From positions 59,447,084 through 59,511,083 of the forward strand of contig CM062296.1 of the NCBI GenBank assembly GCA_031216915.1: 64,000 bases of DNA. The letters are read 5' to 3'. The notes under the pieces were generated by a model. The model ran no database searches and was not told where the DNA came from. It saw only the letters and a list, made by a program, of their open reading frames with translations. The DNA comes from Pictodentalium vernedei. Taxonomy: Eukaryota; Mollusca; Scaphopoda; Dentaliida; Dentaliidae. Below, piece after piece: positions 55,209 through 64,000 of the stretch (position 1 is its first letter; each line of letters opens with the position of its first letter). Made by a program: the position numbers and the translations under genes.

Positions 55209-55262
55209 AAAAAGTAATTAGATCTAGAGATGATCAGCCTCTCTAGATCTCATTACTTTTTT
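55209..55262. terminator. hairpin at a convergent gene junction (element B)
   Basis: AAAAGTAATTAGATCTAGAG pairs with CTCTAGATCTCATTACTTTT, one mismatch, loop of about 10 nt. It lies between the plus-strand gene ending at 55035 and the minus-strand gene ending at 55300. The same stem sequence recurs at 62373-62491, at the other convergent junction. A shared bidirectional 3'-end signal is inferred. Confidence 0.68.
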
Positions 55263-55299
55263 TTTCTTCTTCTTTGCTAAAAATCAGTCTCTCTATTGT

Positions 55300-55746
55300 T
55301 TATATTTCCAAGTTCATTATTAGCATGTTGACGGTCGTTTCTTCTCCTTTTTCGAAAATGTGTTGAATGTTTATCTTTACTTTTTTGAGTTTTTTTACAT
55401 CGGTGAACGTGCTCTCACCACCCGATTTGTTCACGAGTTCGAGAGAGATTTTTGGATATATGTAACTTCCGTTGGGCAACGACAAATCGTCCTTGTCGAA
55501 TTCTCTATCTTTGGCGATGACAATTTTCTGTAGATCGCTTTGGTACTCGTAAAAGAAATCGAGCGTGGCTTCGTCCAATTTCAAAGGCATGCTATATTTG
55601 TCGCGTTTGTGCTCTAAGCCCTTCGTCTCAACCTCGTTCAATTCGATGATGTCGTGTCATTGTAATCTATAGATTTTATAACTGAATTTCTTACACGTTT
55701 CGACTCGTTTCAATTTCAATTCGCATCTTTTAGGTGTTGTTGTCAT
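55300..55746 (-). pseudogene. conserved Polinton protein of unknown function (element B), one stop
   Basis: 149 codons from the ATG at 55744-55746 (MTTTPKRCELKLKRVET) to 55300, with one TGA at about 55657-55659. Blocks shared with 20063-20510: KIYRLQ, HDIIELNEVETKGL, MPLKLDEATLD, then NGSYIYPKISLELV and VNMLIMNLEI. Mixed alpha/beta character with no cysteine or metal motif. Divergently placed from polymerase B here, but tandem with it in element A. Function unknown; its constant pairing with the polymerase suggests replication or DNA metabolism (inference). Confidence 0.7.
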
Positions 55747-55749
55747 GAT

Positions 55750-56140
55750 CGATTATTTGTGGTTTTCTTGTTTTATGAATTATTGCAAATAACGTATATT
55801 TTTAAATTTTGTATTTAAACAATAATTTGTTAAAAAAGTTTGTTTTTTTTACTCTATATATATAAAAAGTTTTTTTTTTAATTTTCTTGAATGTGAAAAA
55901 AAATTTTTTTGTAAAAGTTTTTTTCTCTTTATATATAAATAAAAAGTTTAAATTTAACATCCTTTTTTTTCTCGTATTAATTCAATTTTTTCACGTTAAG
56001 GAACATAAAAAAAATGGATTAATTTCATCCAAAAAAACATTTTTTGAAGGAATTAAAACATATATATATAAAAACTATTTTAAAACTTTTTAACAAATTA
56101 TTATTTAAATACAAAATTCGAAAAAAAAATATTCTTACAA
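55750..56140. other. AT-rich divergent spacer before polymerase B
   Basis: No gene. Several TATATATATAAA runs (about 55855-55866, 55930-55940, 56055-56068) lie between the divergent unknown gene and polymerase and could serve as promoter elements for either. Confidence 0.45.
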
Positions 56141-59100
56141 ATGAAGCAAACAAATAAAAAAATGGAAAATTTAAATGAGAAAACCGTACCTCAGAGATTT
56201 GTAAAAAATTAAAAATTCCACATTTCAGAAATCATAGAACCAAATAAAAAAAAAATTGAAGTCATACAGGAATATCATTTGCGAAACGATGGAAAGAAAA
56301 AAATCGAAAGATCGGAAGTGGATAAACTTAAACAAACTCGAATTGCAAAAAAAAAAATAAGCTGATGACAGTAACGCCTGACGATAGAAAACGAAAAGTG
56401 GAGCATGATCAAATTAGAAAGATCATGCACGAGGAGATACGTAGTTTGCTCGATGAAAAGGCAAATGAAATGTTGATAGCAATGATGTCAAAAAATGCAT
56501 CGGTTGTGAATAATGAGAAGAAGAAAAAGATAGTAAAAGGAACTGAAATTCCGATGTCGAAAAAAAACAAGAACGTTTCGATTGTGAAAAATAAGGAGAC
56601 GACTAAACGAAAAGCCATTGAAGAACTTCAAGTTTCAAAAGAAAAGAAAAAAACTAAAACGAAAACGAGTGATGTAGTTCAGAATCTAGACAAACGAGAT
56701 ATATCGAACGAAATTCGACGAGCAATCGACGAAGGGAAAGGAGAAGAATATGTAGCATGACTCGCCACAGAAGCATTCCAATCTAATCCCGTAGAATGGT
56801 AGAGTGCGATCAAAGGCATTTTTAAAACTTTCGACGTGGTTCCCTCGTTCAAGAAAGTCGATCCGAAATCGTTCATGGAATGGTTGAAGAAAAAAGTATT
56901 GGATTTGTTTTGCGAACACATGAACGTGGGACAAAAAATTAAGATGATACTCCATTGCGTGATGAATAAAATCAACGTGAATTCTGGTGAGAGCATCGTG
57001 AAAAAAGCATATTTCAGATCAAACGTCGAACCCGTATTTCGAGGTTCAGATTTATCATACGTTTCGAAATGATGAAAGACAAGATGTTGACGTCTCTCAC
57101 GAATTATCAACATGAAGGTAGTAATTGGATGTTTGATGAGGTGTTGAAACTCGAAATTCATATAACTAAAAACGATTCGTTGAAAGGGTCTTCCTATGTG
57201 GAATTACCGTATTTCTTAGCTAAAAAAATGCTGTGATCAACGTGAGAGATAAAGATGATCAGTGTTTTAAATGGGCAGTCACCTCCGCTTTATACCCTGT
57301 CAAAATGCACTCCGAAAGAGTTTCTCGTTACGAGGAGACTTCTAAAAATCTCGATTGGACCGGAGTGACTTTTCCAGTGCAGTTAAAACACATCAAACGT
57401 TTCAAGGCTCAAAATCCCACCATAGCGGTGAACGTCTTGGGATACGACGATGAAAAACGAACGATCTATCCTCTCAGACAGATTTTGTATCTCAAAAGAG
57501 AAAAGATGATTAATTTATTATTGATTTCGAATGGCGACAATCGTCATTATTGTTTGGTTAAACATCTGAACCGATTACTATCGAGACAAAATAATAAACA
57601 TGAACATAAGATATGTTTATGTTGCAACTGCATGAACACGTTTCGCAGCGAAAAATCGTTAGCGAAACATCAGGAATATTGCAATGAAAATCAAGGTGTC
57701 GCCGTCGAAATGCCCAAACCCAACACCATCGTGAACTTTGAAAATCGCAATAGAAGGTTAAAAGTACCATTCATCATGTACGCCGATTGCAAATGCTTCA
57801 CCATGAAAATGAGTTCCTGCCAACCCGATGCTCTTCGAAGTTACATCGAAAGATATCAAAAACACATGCCTTCGGGTTATTGCATTTATGTGAAATGCGC
57901 TTTCGACTCGCAACACAACATGGGTCCTTTCACCTACACGAAACAGTGTGAAGACGACGACGTGGCTCAAAGGTTCGTGGAAGAGATAGAATCGAAAATT
58001 CAAATGTTATATGATAAAATCAAAACTCCGGCGAAAATGATCATCACGCAACAGCAGCAGGATGAAAATAACAGAGCCACCGAATGTCACATATGCAGTC
58101 AATTGTTCAATGAGGATTCAAAGGAAAATAAGAAGGTTAGAGACCATGATCATTACACAGGTCTGTATTGCCGTCTGGCTCACAGCTAGTGTAATTTAAA
58201 ATATCGAGACACCATTTTCTATCCGGTGATATTTCACAATCTCTCGGGTTATGACAGTCATCTGTTCGTGCAAAATCTCGGCACCTCCAACGGAGAATTA
58301 AATTGCATCGCAAACAGCAAAGAAAGATACATTTCCATCACGAAATGGAAGTCCATGGAGAAGAAAAGAGTAATCGACGGAGAGATGTTGGAAGAAAAAA
58401 CGAAATCCATTCATAGAAGCATAAGTTTCATCGACAGTTTTAAATTCATGTCAACCACTCTGGAAAAATTAGTCAATAACATGAGCAAGGATAAATTTAA
58501 AATCACGAGCGAACATTTCGGAGAACGAGTAGACGTCATGTTGAGGAAAGGAGTCTATCCTTACGATTACATGAATGATCTAAAGAGATTCAACGACACC
58601 GCACTACCTTCGAAAGAAGATTTTTATTCGATATTATATGAATCCGACATTTCCGATGAGAATTACGAACACGCCAAAAACGTGTGGAAATCATTCGATA
58701 TGAAAACCATGAGAGATTATCATGATCTCTATCTGAAGACCGACGTTCTGCTCTTGGCAGATGTGTTCGAAAATTTTCGAGACGTCTGTCGCCGAAATTA
58801 CGATCTGGATCTGGCTTGGTATTTCACCGCACCCGATCTGGCATGGGATGCTCTGTTGAAGACCACCGAAGTCCAATTGGAATTATTATCCAACGTGGAC
58901 ATGTTGCTCATGTTCGAAAGGGCTGCGAGAGGTGGCGTCTCGATGATCTCCCACAGATATTCTGAAACCAACAATCCCTACATGAAAGAAGGTTTTGATT
59001 CGAAACAATCGAATAAATACATACAGTATTGGGACGCTAATAATCTGTATGGTTGGGCTATGAGTCGTCCTTTACCGATTGGAAATTTCGAATGGGTGAC

Positions 59101-60345
59101 GGAACCAGAAGAGATGCAAAAATGGAGAGACTATCCTTGCATTTTAGAAGTCGATTTGAACTATCTGGAAAAATTACACGAGCTACACAGCGATTATCCG
59201 CTTGCTCCCAAACGAATGGAACCGATCGAAGCAGATGAGGAAAAACTCATTCCCAATTTATTTAACAAACGTAAGTACGTTGTCTACAGCGAGAATTTGA
59301 AACAATACGTCGATTACGGGATGAAATTAGTCGACATACATCGTGTCATTCGATTCGACGAAGAGCCTTGGATCTCAACACGAATCTCAGAATTCGAGCC
59401 GAGAATGATTTCAAAAAAGATTTCTTCAAACTCATGAACAACTGCGTTTACGGTAAATTGATGGAAAACATCAGGAAAAGAACCGACGTTCGACTCGTCA
59501 CGTCTGAGAAAAAAGCTAAAAAATTAGTGGCAAAACCCAATTACAAACACCGAACCATATTCGACAAAAATCTAGTGGCCGTTCACATGCACAAGACGCA
59601 CCTAAAGTGTGACAAACCATATTATCTCGGACCGATCATCTTAGATATCAGCAAGCGATTGATGTGTGAGTTTCACTATGATTATGTCAAACGAAAATTT
59701 GGTGATAAAGCCAAACTACTGTTCACCGTCAGGGACAGTTTAGTTTACGAGATAGAGACGAAAGATGTCTACTAAGATATATCTCCGGATGTGGTCGCGT
59801 GGTTCGACACGAGCAATAATCCCATCGATTACCCATCCAACATTCAATCGAACGACAACAAGAAGGTGTTGGGTAAATTTAAGGACGAGAGCGGCGGTAA
59901 ACAAATCGTCGAATTCGTGGGCTTGAGACCCAAACTTCATGCTTATCGTCTAGAAGATGAAGAGATCAAGCAGTGCAAAGGGGTTAAAGAGTGCGTGGTG
60001 AAGAAAAACATCTCTTTCCGAGAGTATAAAGATTGTCTGTTAGGAAGTGGTCCAGTGTATAAGGCTATGAAATCGATTCGAAGCAAAAATAACAAGTTGT
60101 ATACTGAAATAGTCAACGAGATTTCGCTGACGGCCGACGACGATAAGAGATTCCTGTTAGACGATAAAATAAGCACTTTGGCACTCGGACATTGGACTTT
60201 GGATATAATTATAGATGATAGGATTCTAGATATGATTAGGTATGATAGGATTCCAGAAAATCAAGAGGAATTAGACGGATTCAAGATTATGGAAGTCGAT
60301 AGAGATATCGAGAAAGTTAGTTTAAAAAGAAAAAGAAAAATATAA
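56141..60345 (+). pseudogene. protein-primed DNA polymerase B (element B)
   Basis: Full-length homology of about 1400 codons in several frames. The N-terminus is Lys/Glu-rich. A C2H2-like CLCCNCMNTF...H precedes Exo I, which reads FIMYADCKCF here, so the catalytic Glu of the DxE motif is Lys (element A keeps Glu). An HNH-like CHICSQLF...VRDHDHYTG follows. Exo II is NLSGYDSHL; polymerase motif A is YWDANNLYGWAMS; motif B is LMNNCVYGKL. Motif C is FTVRDSLVYEI, where the first Asp of the usual DTDS is lost. Breaks include stops near 56758, 56800, 58187 and 59773 and shifts near 56350, 57070, 57220 and 59385. The family copies linear DNA from a protein primer. Confidence 0.92.
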
Positions 60346-60409
60346 AAAAATAACGTCATTTTAGTGAATTATAATAAATAACTAAATTTTAAAAAAAATA
60401 TACACATTT

Positions 60410-60844
60410 ATGAAAAAGAAAATAGAGATATCTGTAGAAGGTGTCGTCTTACCTAACGAACCCCTATCCAACATCGATCTGTCGAATGCAGTGAAGGATT
60501 TGAAAATCAAAGATTTTCTAGGCGTGTTTTCCAGAGATGCCTTGCCGAAGAGAAGACCTCGACAATTGGAATGCAGAATTTTAAATCTAGATGATTTATC
60601 GGGTGAAGGCACTCACTGGGTGGCGTGGTTCAAGAATGGGAAGAAGAAGAATTATTATTTCGACAGCTACGGAATCTCGCCGCCGAAAGAAATAAAGAAC
60701 TATTTCAACAAATCGATGGTTTGTTACAACACAGAATGAGTGCAATCGCCAGGTCAAGTGTTTTGCGGTCACCTGTGTCTCTATGTTCTCAAGAGATGGT
60801 CTGAAGGAGATTGGTTTCAAGACATTCTCAATAATTTACATTAG
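60410..60844 (+). pseudogene. adenain-type cysteine protease (element B), one in-frame stop
   Basis: 145 codons from ATG 60410 to TAG 60842-60844, with a TGA at 60737-60739. Catalytic residues are visible: His69 in GTHWVAW, Asp85 in YYFDSYG, the Gln of QSPGQVF and the Cys of FCGHLC at about residue 119. The premature stop lies before the cysteine. Family role: maturation of virion proteins at hydrophobic-X-Gly-Gly sites, as in adenoviruses and Polintons; candidate sites are in 51842-52222 and 54087-54686. It sits between polymerase and fibre in one direction. In element A this gene was lost in the deletion at 18252/18253. Confidence 0.88.
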
Positions 60845-60860
60845 AGAGAGATTTTTTATA

Positions 60861-60876
60861 GTATATATAAAGGTAA
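60861..60876 (+). promoter_or_regulatory. TATATATAA-type box before the fibre gene
   Basis: GTATATATAAAGG lies about 120 bp upstream of the fibre ATG at 60994. Comparable runs precede most genes in both elements, for example 14540, 15917, 17307, 51827, 53965 and 54020. Promoter function is inferred from recurrence. Confidence 0.5.
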
Positions 60877-60993
60877 AAAAATTATTTAAAAAAATTTAAG
60901 CGAATAAAAATGAAAAATAAAAAATAAGTGAAATAATTCATTTTTAATAAACTGCGTTTGAAATATATTTTAAAACAAAAACCTCAAAACAAC

Positions 60994-62345
60994 ATGCCAG
61001 TCGATAAATTTGGTAGAAGTGACGATGAAAGTCGACCCAAAAAGAAGAGGAAGATGCTCGAAGTCGGTGATGGTTACCACATTGCCAACTTGGACGAATG
61101 TTACGTTCGGAGATACGCACCTCAAGAGGAACCTTTGAACATGAATAATAAGAAGCTCTACAATCTTTCCGAGCCAATACATCTCGCAGATGCTGCGACT
61201 AAAAAATACGTCGACAGGGGGAACGCGGATTTCGAACGAATCATGCTAGATAATTACGTGGATAAAGCCATGACCGACGATCTCGATCTGAAATCTAAAC
61301 GTTTCGTGAACATCGTGAATCCCATAGATTCCACTGATGCTGCGACCATGAAATACGCGGATGACTCTCTCGCGCGATTCAGCGAACATCTGAGAAGTAG
61401 ATACGTTCAGAAAACCATGCACTCGGAATTGAATGCCAGTTCTAACAAGATAACGAACGTGGCCACTCCCACGAATCCCAAGGACGTGGTGACCAAACAC
61501 TACGTAGATCTGGAACAGACAAAGTCTGACAGACGAGAAATGAAATCGGATCTGAATGCAGGATTCAACAAGATATTGAATCTGCCGAAAATCGACGATG
61601 CGGATGCGGACTCAACTGCGGTCAACAAGGGCTACGTAGATTCTGCCGTGATACGATCACAAGAATACATAGAATCGCAAGTGGACGATCTCTACCAGAA
61701 CAAACAATCTGGTGGAACCATGGAGGGTGGCATCAACATTAATGGTTACAATTTATTCGGTCTCGATCACGATCCCGAATTCGATTCCAGCGCAGTCAGC
61801 AGGAAGTACGTGGATGACAACTCGGTCTAGAGAAAAGGCGACATCATGGAAGGTAAACTAGACATGGGCGGACACGCGCTCAGAATCTACCGGATCCCGT
61901 TCACATGTAGGATGCCTGCACCCTGATTTCAGTGGTGGAAAAAGTCAAATATGCTAGAAAATTGATCACCGTGTGGGCCGAGGAGGCCGGCACGTTAGAG
62001 GAGGGAAAAGCCGAGTGGTCTTTTGGAAATGGAGGTAGCGGATCGCAATATGGTCAGGTGGGATATCTCATGCCGTTAGGAGGTGAAATCATATGAATGG
62101 GTCTGGCTTCCATGGATTTAAATAACAGAGCAGTCATCAATCTCATGGTGAATGGAGTAGAGAGCGATAAGAGATACAGCTTTGAAAAGACTGAGAATCA
62201 ACACGTGAATGTTAGCACGTTCGGCACGCCTCTCAAAGTGAACGCCGGAGACAGGATTAATTTTGTTACGAAAACCAGTAATCCCGAAGCCGCCACTTCC
62301 GTGGTGAGCCTACTGATCGAACTAGATCCTTTGAACAAACAGTGA
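60994..62345 (+). pseudogene. fibre/attachment protein with phage-like repeats and C-terminal knob (element B)
   Basis: Starts MPVDKFGRSDDESRPKKKRK; the basic patch is near residues 13-20. Then five to six repeats of the form (N/K)xxxN...P.....DAATKKYVD follow, for example KLYNLSEPIHLADAATKKYV, then variants ending MKYADD, TKHYVD, NKGYVD, SRKYVDD. They are separated by helical linkers, like the shafts of phage tail fibres. A knob follows: EWSFGNG, MGLASMDLNNRAVINLMVNG, GDRINFVTKT and VVSLLIELDPLNK. Breaks: TAG at 61828-61830, a frameshift near 61905 and a TGA at 62094-62096. Role in host attachment is inferred. The knob also survives at 17846-18252. Confidence 0.75.
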
Positions 62346-62372
62346 ACACGTGGAAATAATTAATTAAAAAAT

Positions 62373-62491
62373 AATGAGTGATTATTAAAAACAACAAAAA
62401 AAAGTAATGAGATTTAGAAAGATGTTCAATCTCTCTAGATCTCATTACTTTTATTTTGTTTTTGTTTTTTTAATAATTACTCATTACTTTT
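62373..62491. terminator. long hairpin at the convergent fibre/capsid junction (element B)
   Basis: The inner stem AAAAGTAATGAGAT / TCTCATTACTTTT is the same as at 55209-55262. The outer stem AATGAGTGATTATTAAAAAC / TTTTTTTAATAATTACTCATT extends it to about 118 bp. It lies between the fibre stop (62345) and the capsid stop (62525) on opposite strands. A shared 3'-end signal is inferred. Confidence 0.68.
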
Positions 62492-62524
62492 TTTTTTTTT
62501 TTTTTAAATTTTCACACACGTCTC

Positions 62525-63739
62525 TCATCGAATGATCGACATCTTATTTCCATCCGATTCGAATTGTAATTCTCTGTCCGACAGGACCAGGGCAAAGGCT
62601 TTGGTTTTTCTCGGCATGTTCCTATCGAATTTCATCTTGATCTGAATGTCTAAGATGCTACTCTTGAGTCGTTCACTCTGTTTACTAATGTCGAATACGA
62701 ACATGGGATACATCGACTTGTATTTGCCGGGAGATATATTAGGGTTGCTCATCAATTCGTCTAGACCATGATACTTCTTTCTAAAATCAGCGGCGTCGCC
62801 ATACAGTCTGCATAAATCGTTCTTGTCGAACGACGCATTGTAATCGATTGCTGGATATCTCATGGCGTTCAGAAACACTTGCATGTTTCTCAAATTGCAG
62901 TGATCGAACAGCGACGCATTCTTTTCCTGAGACCCGTCCCTACCAGCCTGAAACTCAACCACGATGAAACGTGGTCTCTCAGAAGCGGATTTCACCGTCA
63001 ATCTCCAATCGAAGTGATTCGTGGAGAGTGGAATGCTAGCCGTGTCACACTGTGTCATTCTAAATCCCATGGGTAATTTACTCTTGGATTCTATGATCTT
63101 GTAGAGACGCGTTTTTTTTCCACAATCGAAGGCTGCACATGCAGAACGAACCTCGATATCTTGTGTAGAGTTATCTTACCCACATCGGTCACAGTGAGTC
63201 TCACTATTGCGTCGTCGTTTCCTTTTTGAATCAACGTCAGATTGTGTTTGAATCCGTACATGATCTTGTTGTAATCGTCTGCGAATCCGAAGATGTGTTT
63301 CAAAGGTATCCTGAATGAAAACGTTCATTTAGGTCTGGGCGTCTTGACGACGTAGTCGATGGCGCCGGCGCTAGCAGGGCCGATGGCGTCTTTCATCCAC
63401 AACTGATTAAGTCCTCTGGATTTCGAAAAATCATCTGGATACGTCAAGAGTCCGAACATCGTGTTTTATATTACTGAATAGATGCATGATGCCATTATTG
63501 GCTAGAGTAACCATGTCGTCGTCGGCGTAGTTGGTTCCATCTTCCTTGGTGAGACGTCCCTGCACCACTATGTAACTCTCGCTAGGATGAACGAATAGAT
63601 CTTGGGTTTTGACATTGATTATTATCTCTCCCGCATTGTTCAAACTCGTTCCGGTTATCGGTTCGTATTCGTGAACCTCATATTCTTGAATACTTTCATC
63701 TTTCACTATGCTTTGTGCGATATCTAGTATATTTGCCAT
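62525..63739 (-). pseudogene. major capsid-type protein (element B), frameshifted
   Basis: Minus strand from the ATG at 63739 (MANILDIAQSIVKDESIQEY) to 62525, about 405 codons. Blocks: VHEYEPITGTSLNN, DLFVHPSESYIVVQGRLTKE, LANNGIMHLFSNIK, MKHIFGFADDYNKIMYGFKH, TQCDTASIPLSTNHFDW, VFDISKQSERLKSS. Shifts lie near 63465, 63330 and 63110. Only this family among the element's genes fits the hexon-type double-jelly-roll capsid protein by size and conservation (databases often label it F54H12.2-like; recalled). Colinear with 16032-17305. It is transcribed towards the fibre gene. Confidence 0.78.
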
Positions 63740-63824
63740 TTTTGAAGGGTTTTTGTTTTTTGTTTATTAATTAGCTTTCTTTTTTATCTAAAAATAATTT
63801 TAATTATTTTTTATTATTATTTTT

Positions 63825-63842
63825 CTCTCCTATATATATATG
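63825..63842 (-). promoter_or_regulatory. TATATATA box between integrase and capsid genes
   Basis: CTATATATATATG lies about 95 bp upstream of the capsid ATG on the minus strand and just after the integrase stop. The matching spacer of element A has CATATATAGT at 15915. Confidence 0.45.
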
Positions 63843-63892
63843 TAAACAAGAAAATGTTAAAGAGAGTAAATAAAAAAAAATTGTTTTCTTTA

Positions 63893-64000
63893 TTAAAACT
63901 TCGTCTTCTGCAATTGTTGTTTGTAAAACTTTCCGATGATCTCTTCTCCATCCAAAGCTTCGATTTCGTAAGTCACCGGATCGGTGTGAAATATTTTGAT
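63893..64000 (-). CDS. integrase C-terminus, cut by the window edge (element B)
   Basis: The minus strand ends in PVTYEIEALDGEEIIG, then FYKQQLQKTKF and TAA at 63893-63895. The same tail is present in the element A integrase (YKIEALEGDE, EIIGTFY, ELQKTTL). The frame is open to the window edge. Presumably the rest of the rve integrase continues beyond 64000. Confidence 0.85.
   Translation of the reverse strand: MKIFHTDPVTYEIEALDGEEIIGKFYKQQLQKTKF

Larger units (their letters stand above)
48943..64000 (+). mobile_element. Polinton/Maverick-type (adintovirus-like) element B, right end outside the window
   Basis: Gene content parallels element A: DUF8207-type, small virion-type, packaging ATPase, penton-like, pX-like, triplicated-repeat ORF, unknown minus-strand gene, polymerase B, protease, fibre, capsid-type and integrase. 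The left boundary is a guess: AGTAGGTAATATTGG at 48943 has the AGT start expected of this class and begins an iteron-rich stretch, but the right end lies beyond 64000, so neither inverted repeats nor a target duplication can be verified. Genes have fewer breaks than in A but still carry stops and shifts. Confidence 0.85.

Noticed and set aside
50963..62096. Many in-frame TGA codons in Polinton genes, suggesting TGA is read as an amino acid
   Set aside because: The TGAs fall at positions where the other copy has Trp or Arg codons, consistent with single transitions (TGG or CGA to TGA). TAG stops and frameshifts are present too. Decay explains them better than recoding.
4829..64000. Elements A and B as halves of one large element
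   Set aside because: Both carry the same gene families, A has its own verified ends, and 27 kb of host DNA with an exon pair separates them.

Overview
The window looks like an animal genome, most likely a marine invertebrate and possibly a mollusc. The evidence is spliced exons, tRNA-derived SINEs, many DNA-transposon relics, and a dispersed repeat that starts with a CCCCCGAAAA hairpin and is followed by GTCC runs. The host taxon is inferred, not shown. Host genes are sparse. The only host coding sequence I can support is a pair of exons (23651-23768 and 34444-34666, + strand) that join in phase across a 10.7 kb intron full of repeats. They encode the end of a small cysteine-rich, probably surface-anchored protein.

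The main content is two virus-like integrated elements of the Polinton/Maverick (adintovirus-like) class. Element A (4829-22105, 17.3 kb) is complete. It has long terminal inverted repeats, AGT...ACT ends and a 6-bp TCCGTC target duplication. In order it carries: a DUF8207-type gene, a small virion-type protein, a packaging ATPase, a penton-like protein, a pX-like protein, short unknown ORFs, a hydrophobic protein, a zinc-ribbon/phospholipase A2-like gene, a retroviral-type integrase, a major capsid-type protein and an intact CARD (death-fold) ORF, all on +. These are followed on the - strand by the remains of a fibre, protein-primed DNA polymerase B and a conserved unknown gene. About 3.9 kb has been lost between polymerase and fibre, which removed the protease.

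Element B (about 48.9 kb to beyond the right edge) carries the same gene families. Its integrase-capsid/fibre-polymerase block lies in the opposite orientation. It keeps the adenain-type protease and a nearly full fibre with phage-like repeats and a C-terminal knob. Nearly every gene in both elements is broken by in-frame stops or frameshifts, so both are fossils. Palindromic hairpins sit at the convergent gene junctions of both elements, and TATATATA runs precede most genes.

A 2.2 kb non-autonomous element (11259-13480) is nested in A. It also has AGT...ACT ends and a 6-bp duplication (GATGTG), and its long inverted repeats contain ETS, CRE, E-box, NRF1 and YY1-type motifs. A diverged relative lies at about 41.65-45.04 kb.

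The rest (0-4.8 kb and 22.1-48.9 kb) is a repeat-rich host region. It holds three hAT-like elements with exact 8-bp duplications, seven copies of a palindromic TTAA-type MITE, other foldback elements, two or three tRNA-derived SINEs, microsatellites, and a 3.8 kb inverted-repeat-bounded element carrying a broken gene with a nuclease-like (PIN/XPG-like) core and a CXC zinc-binding tail.
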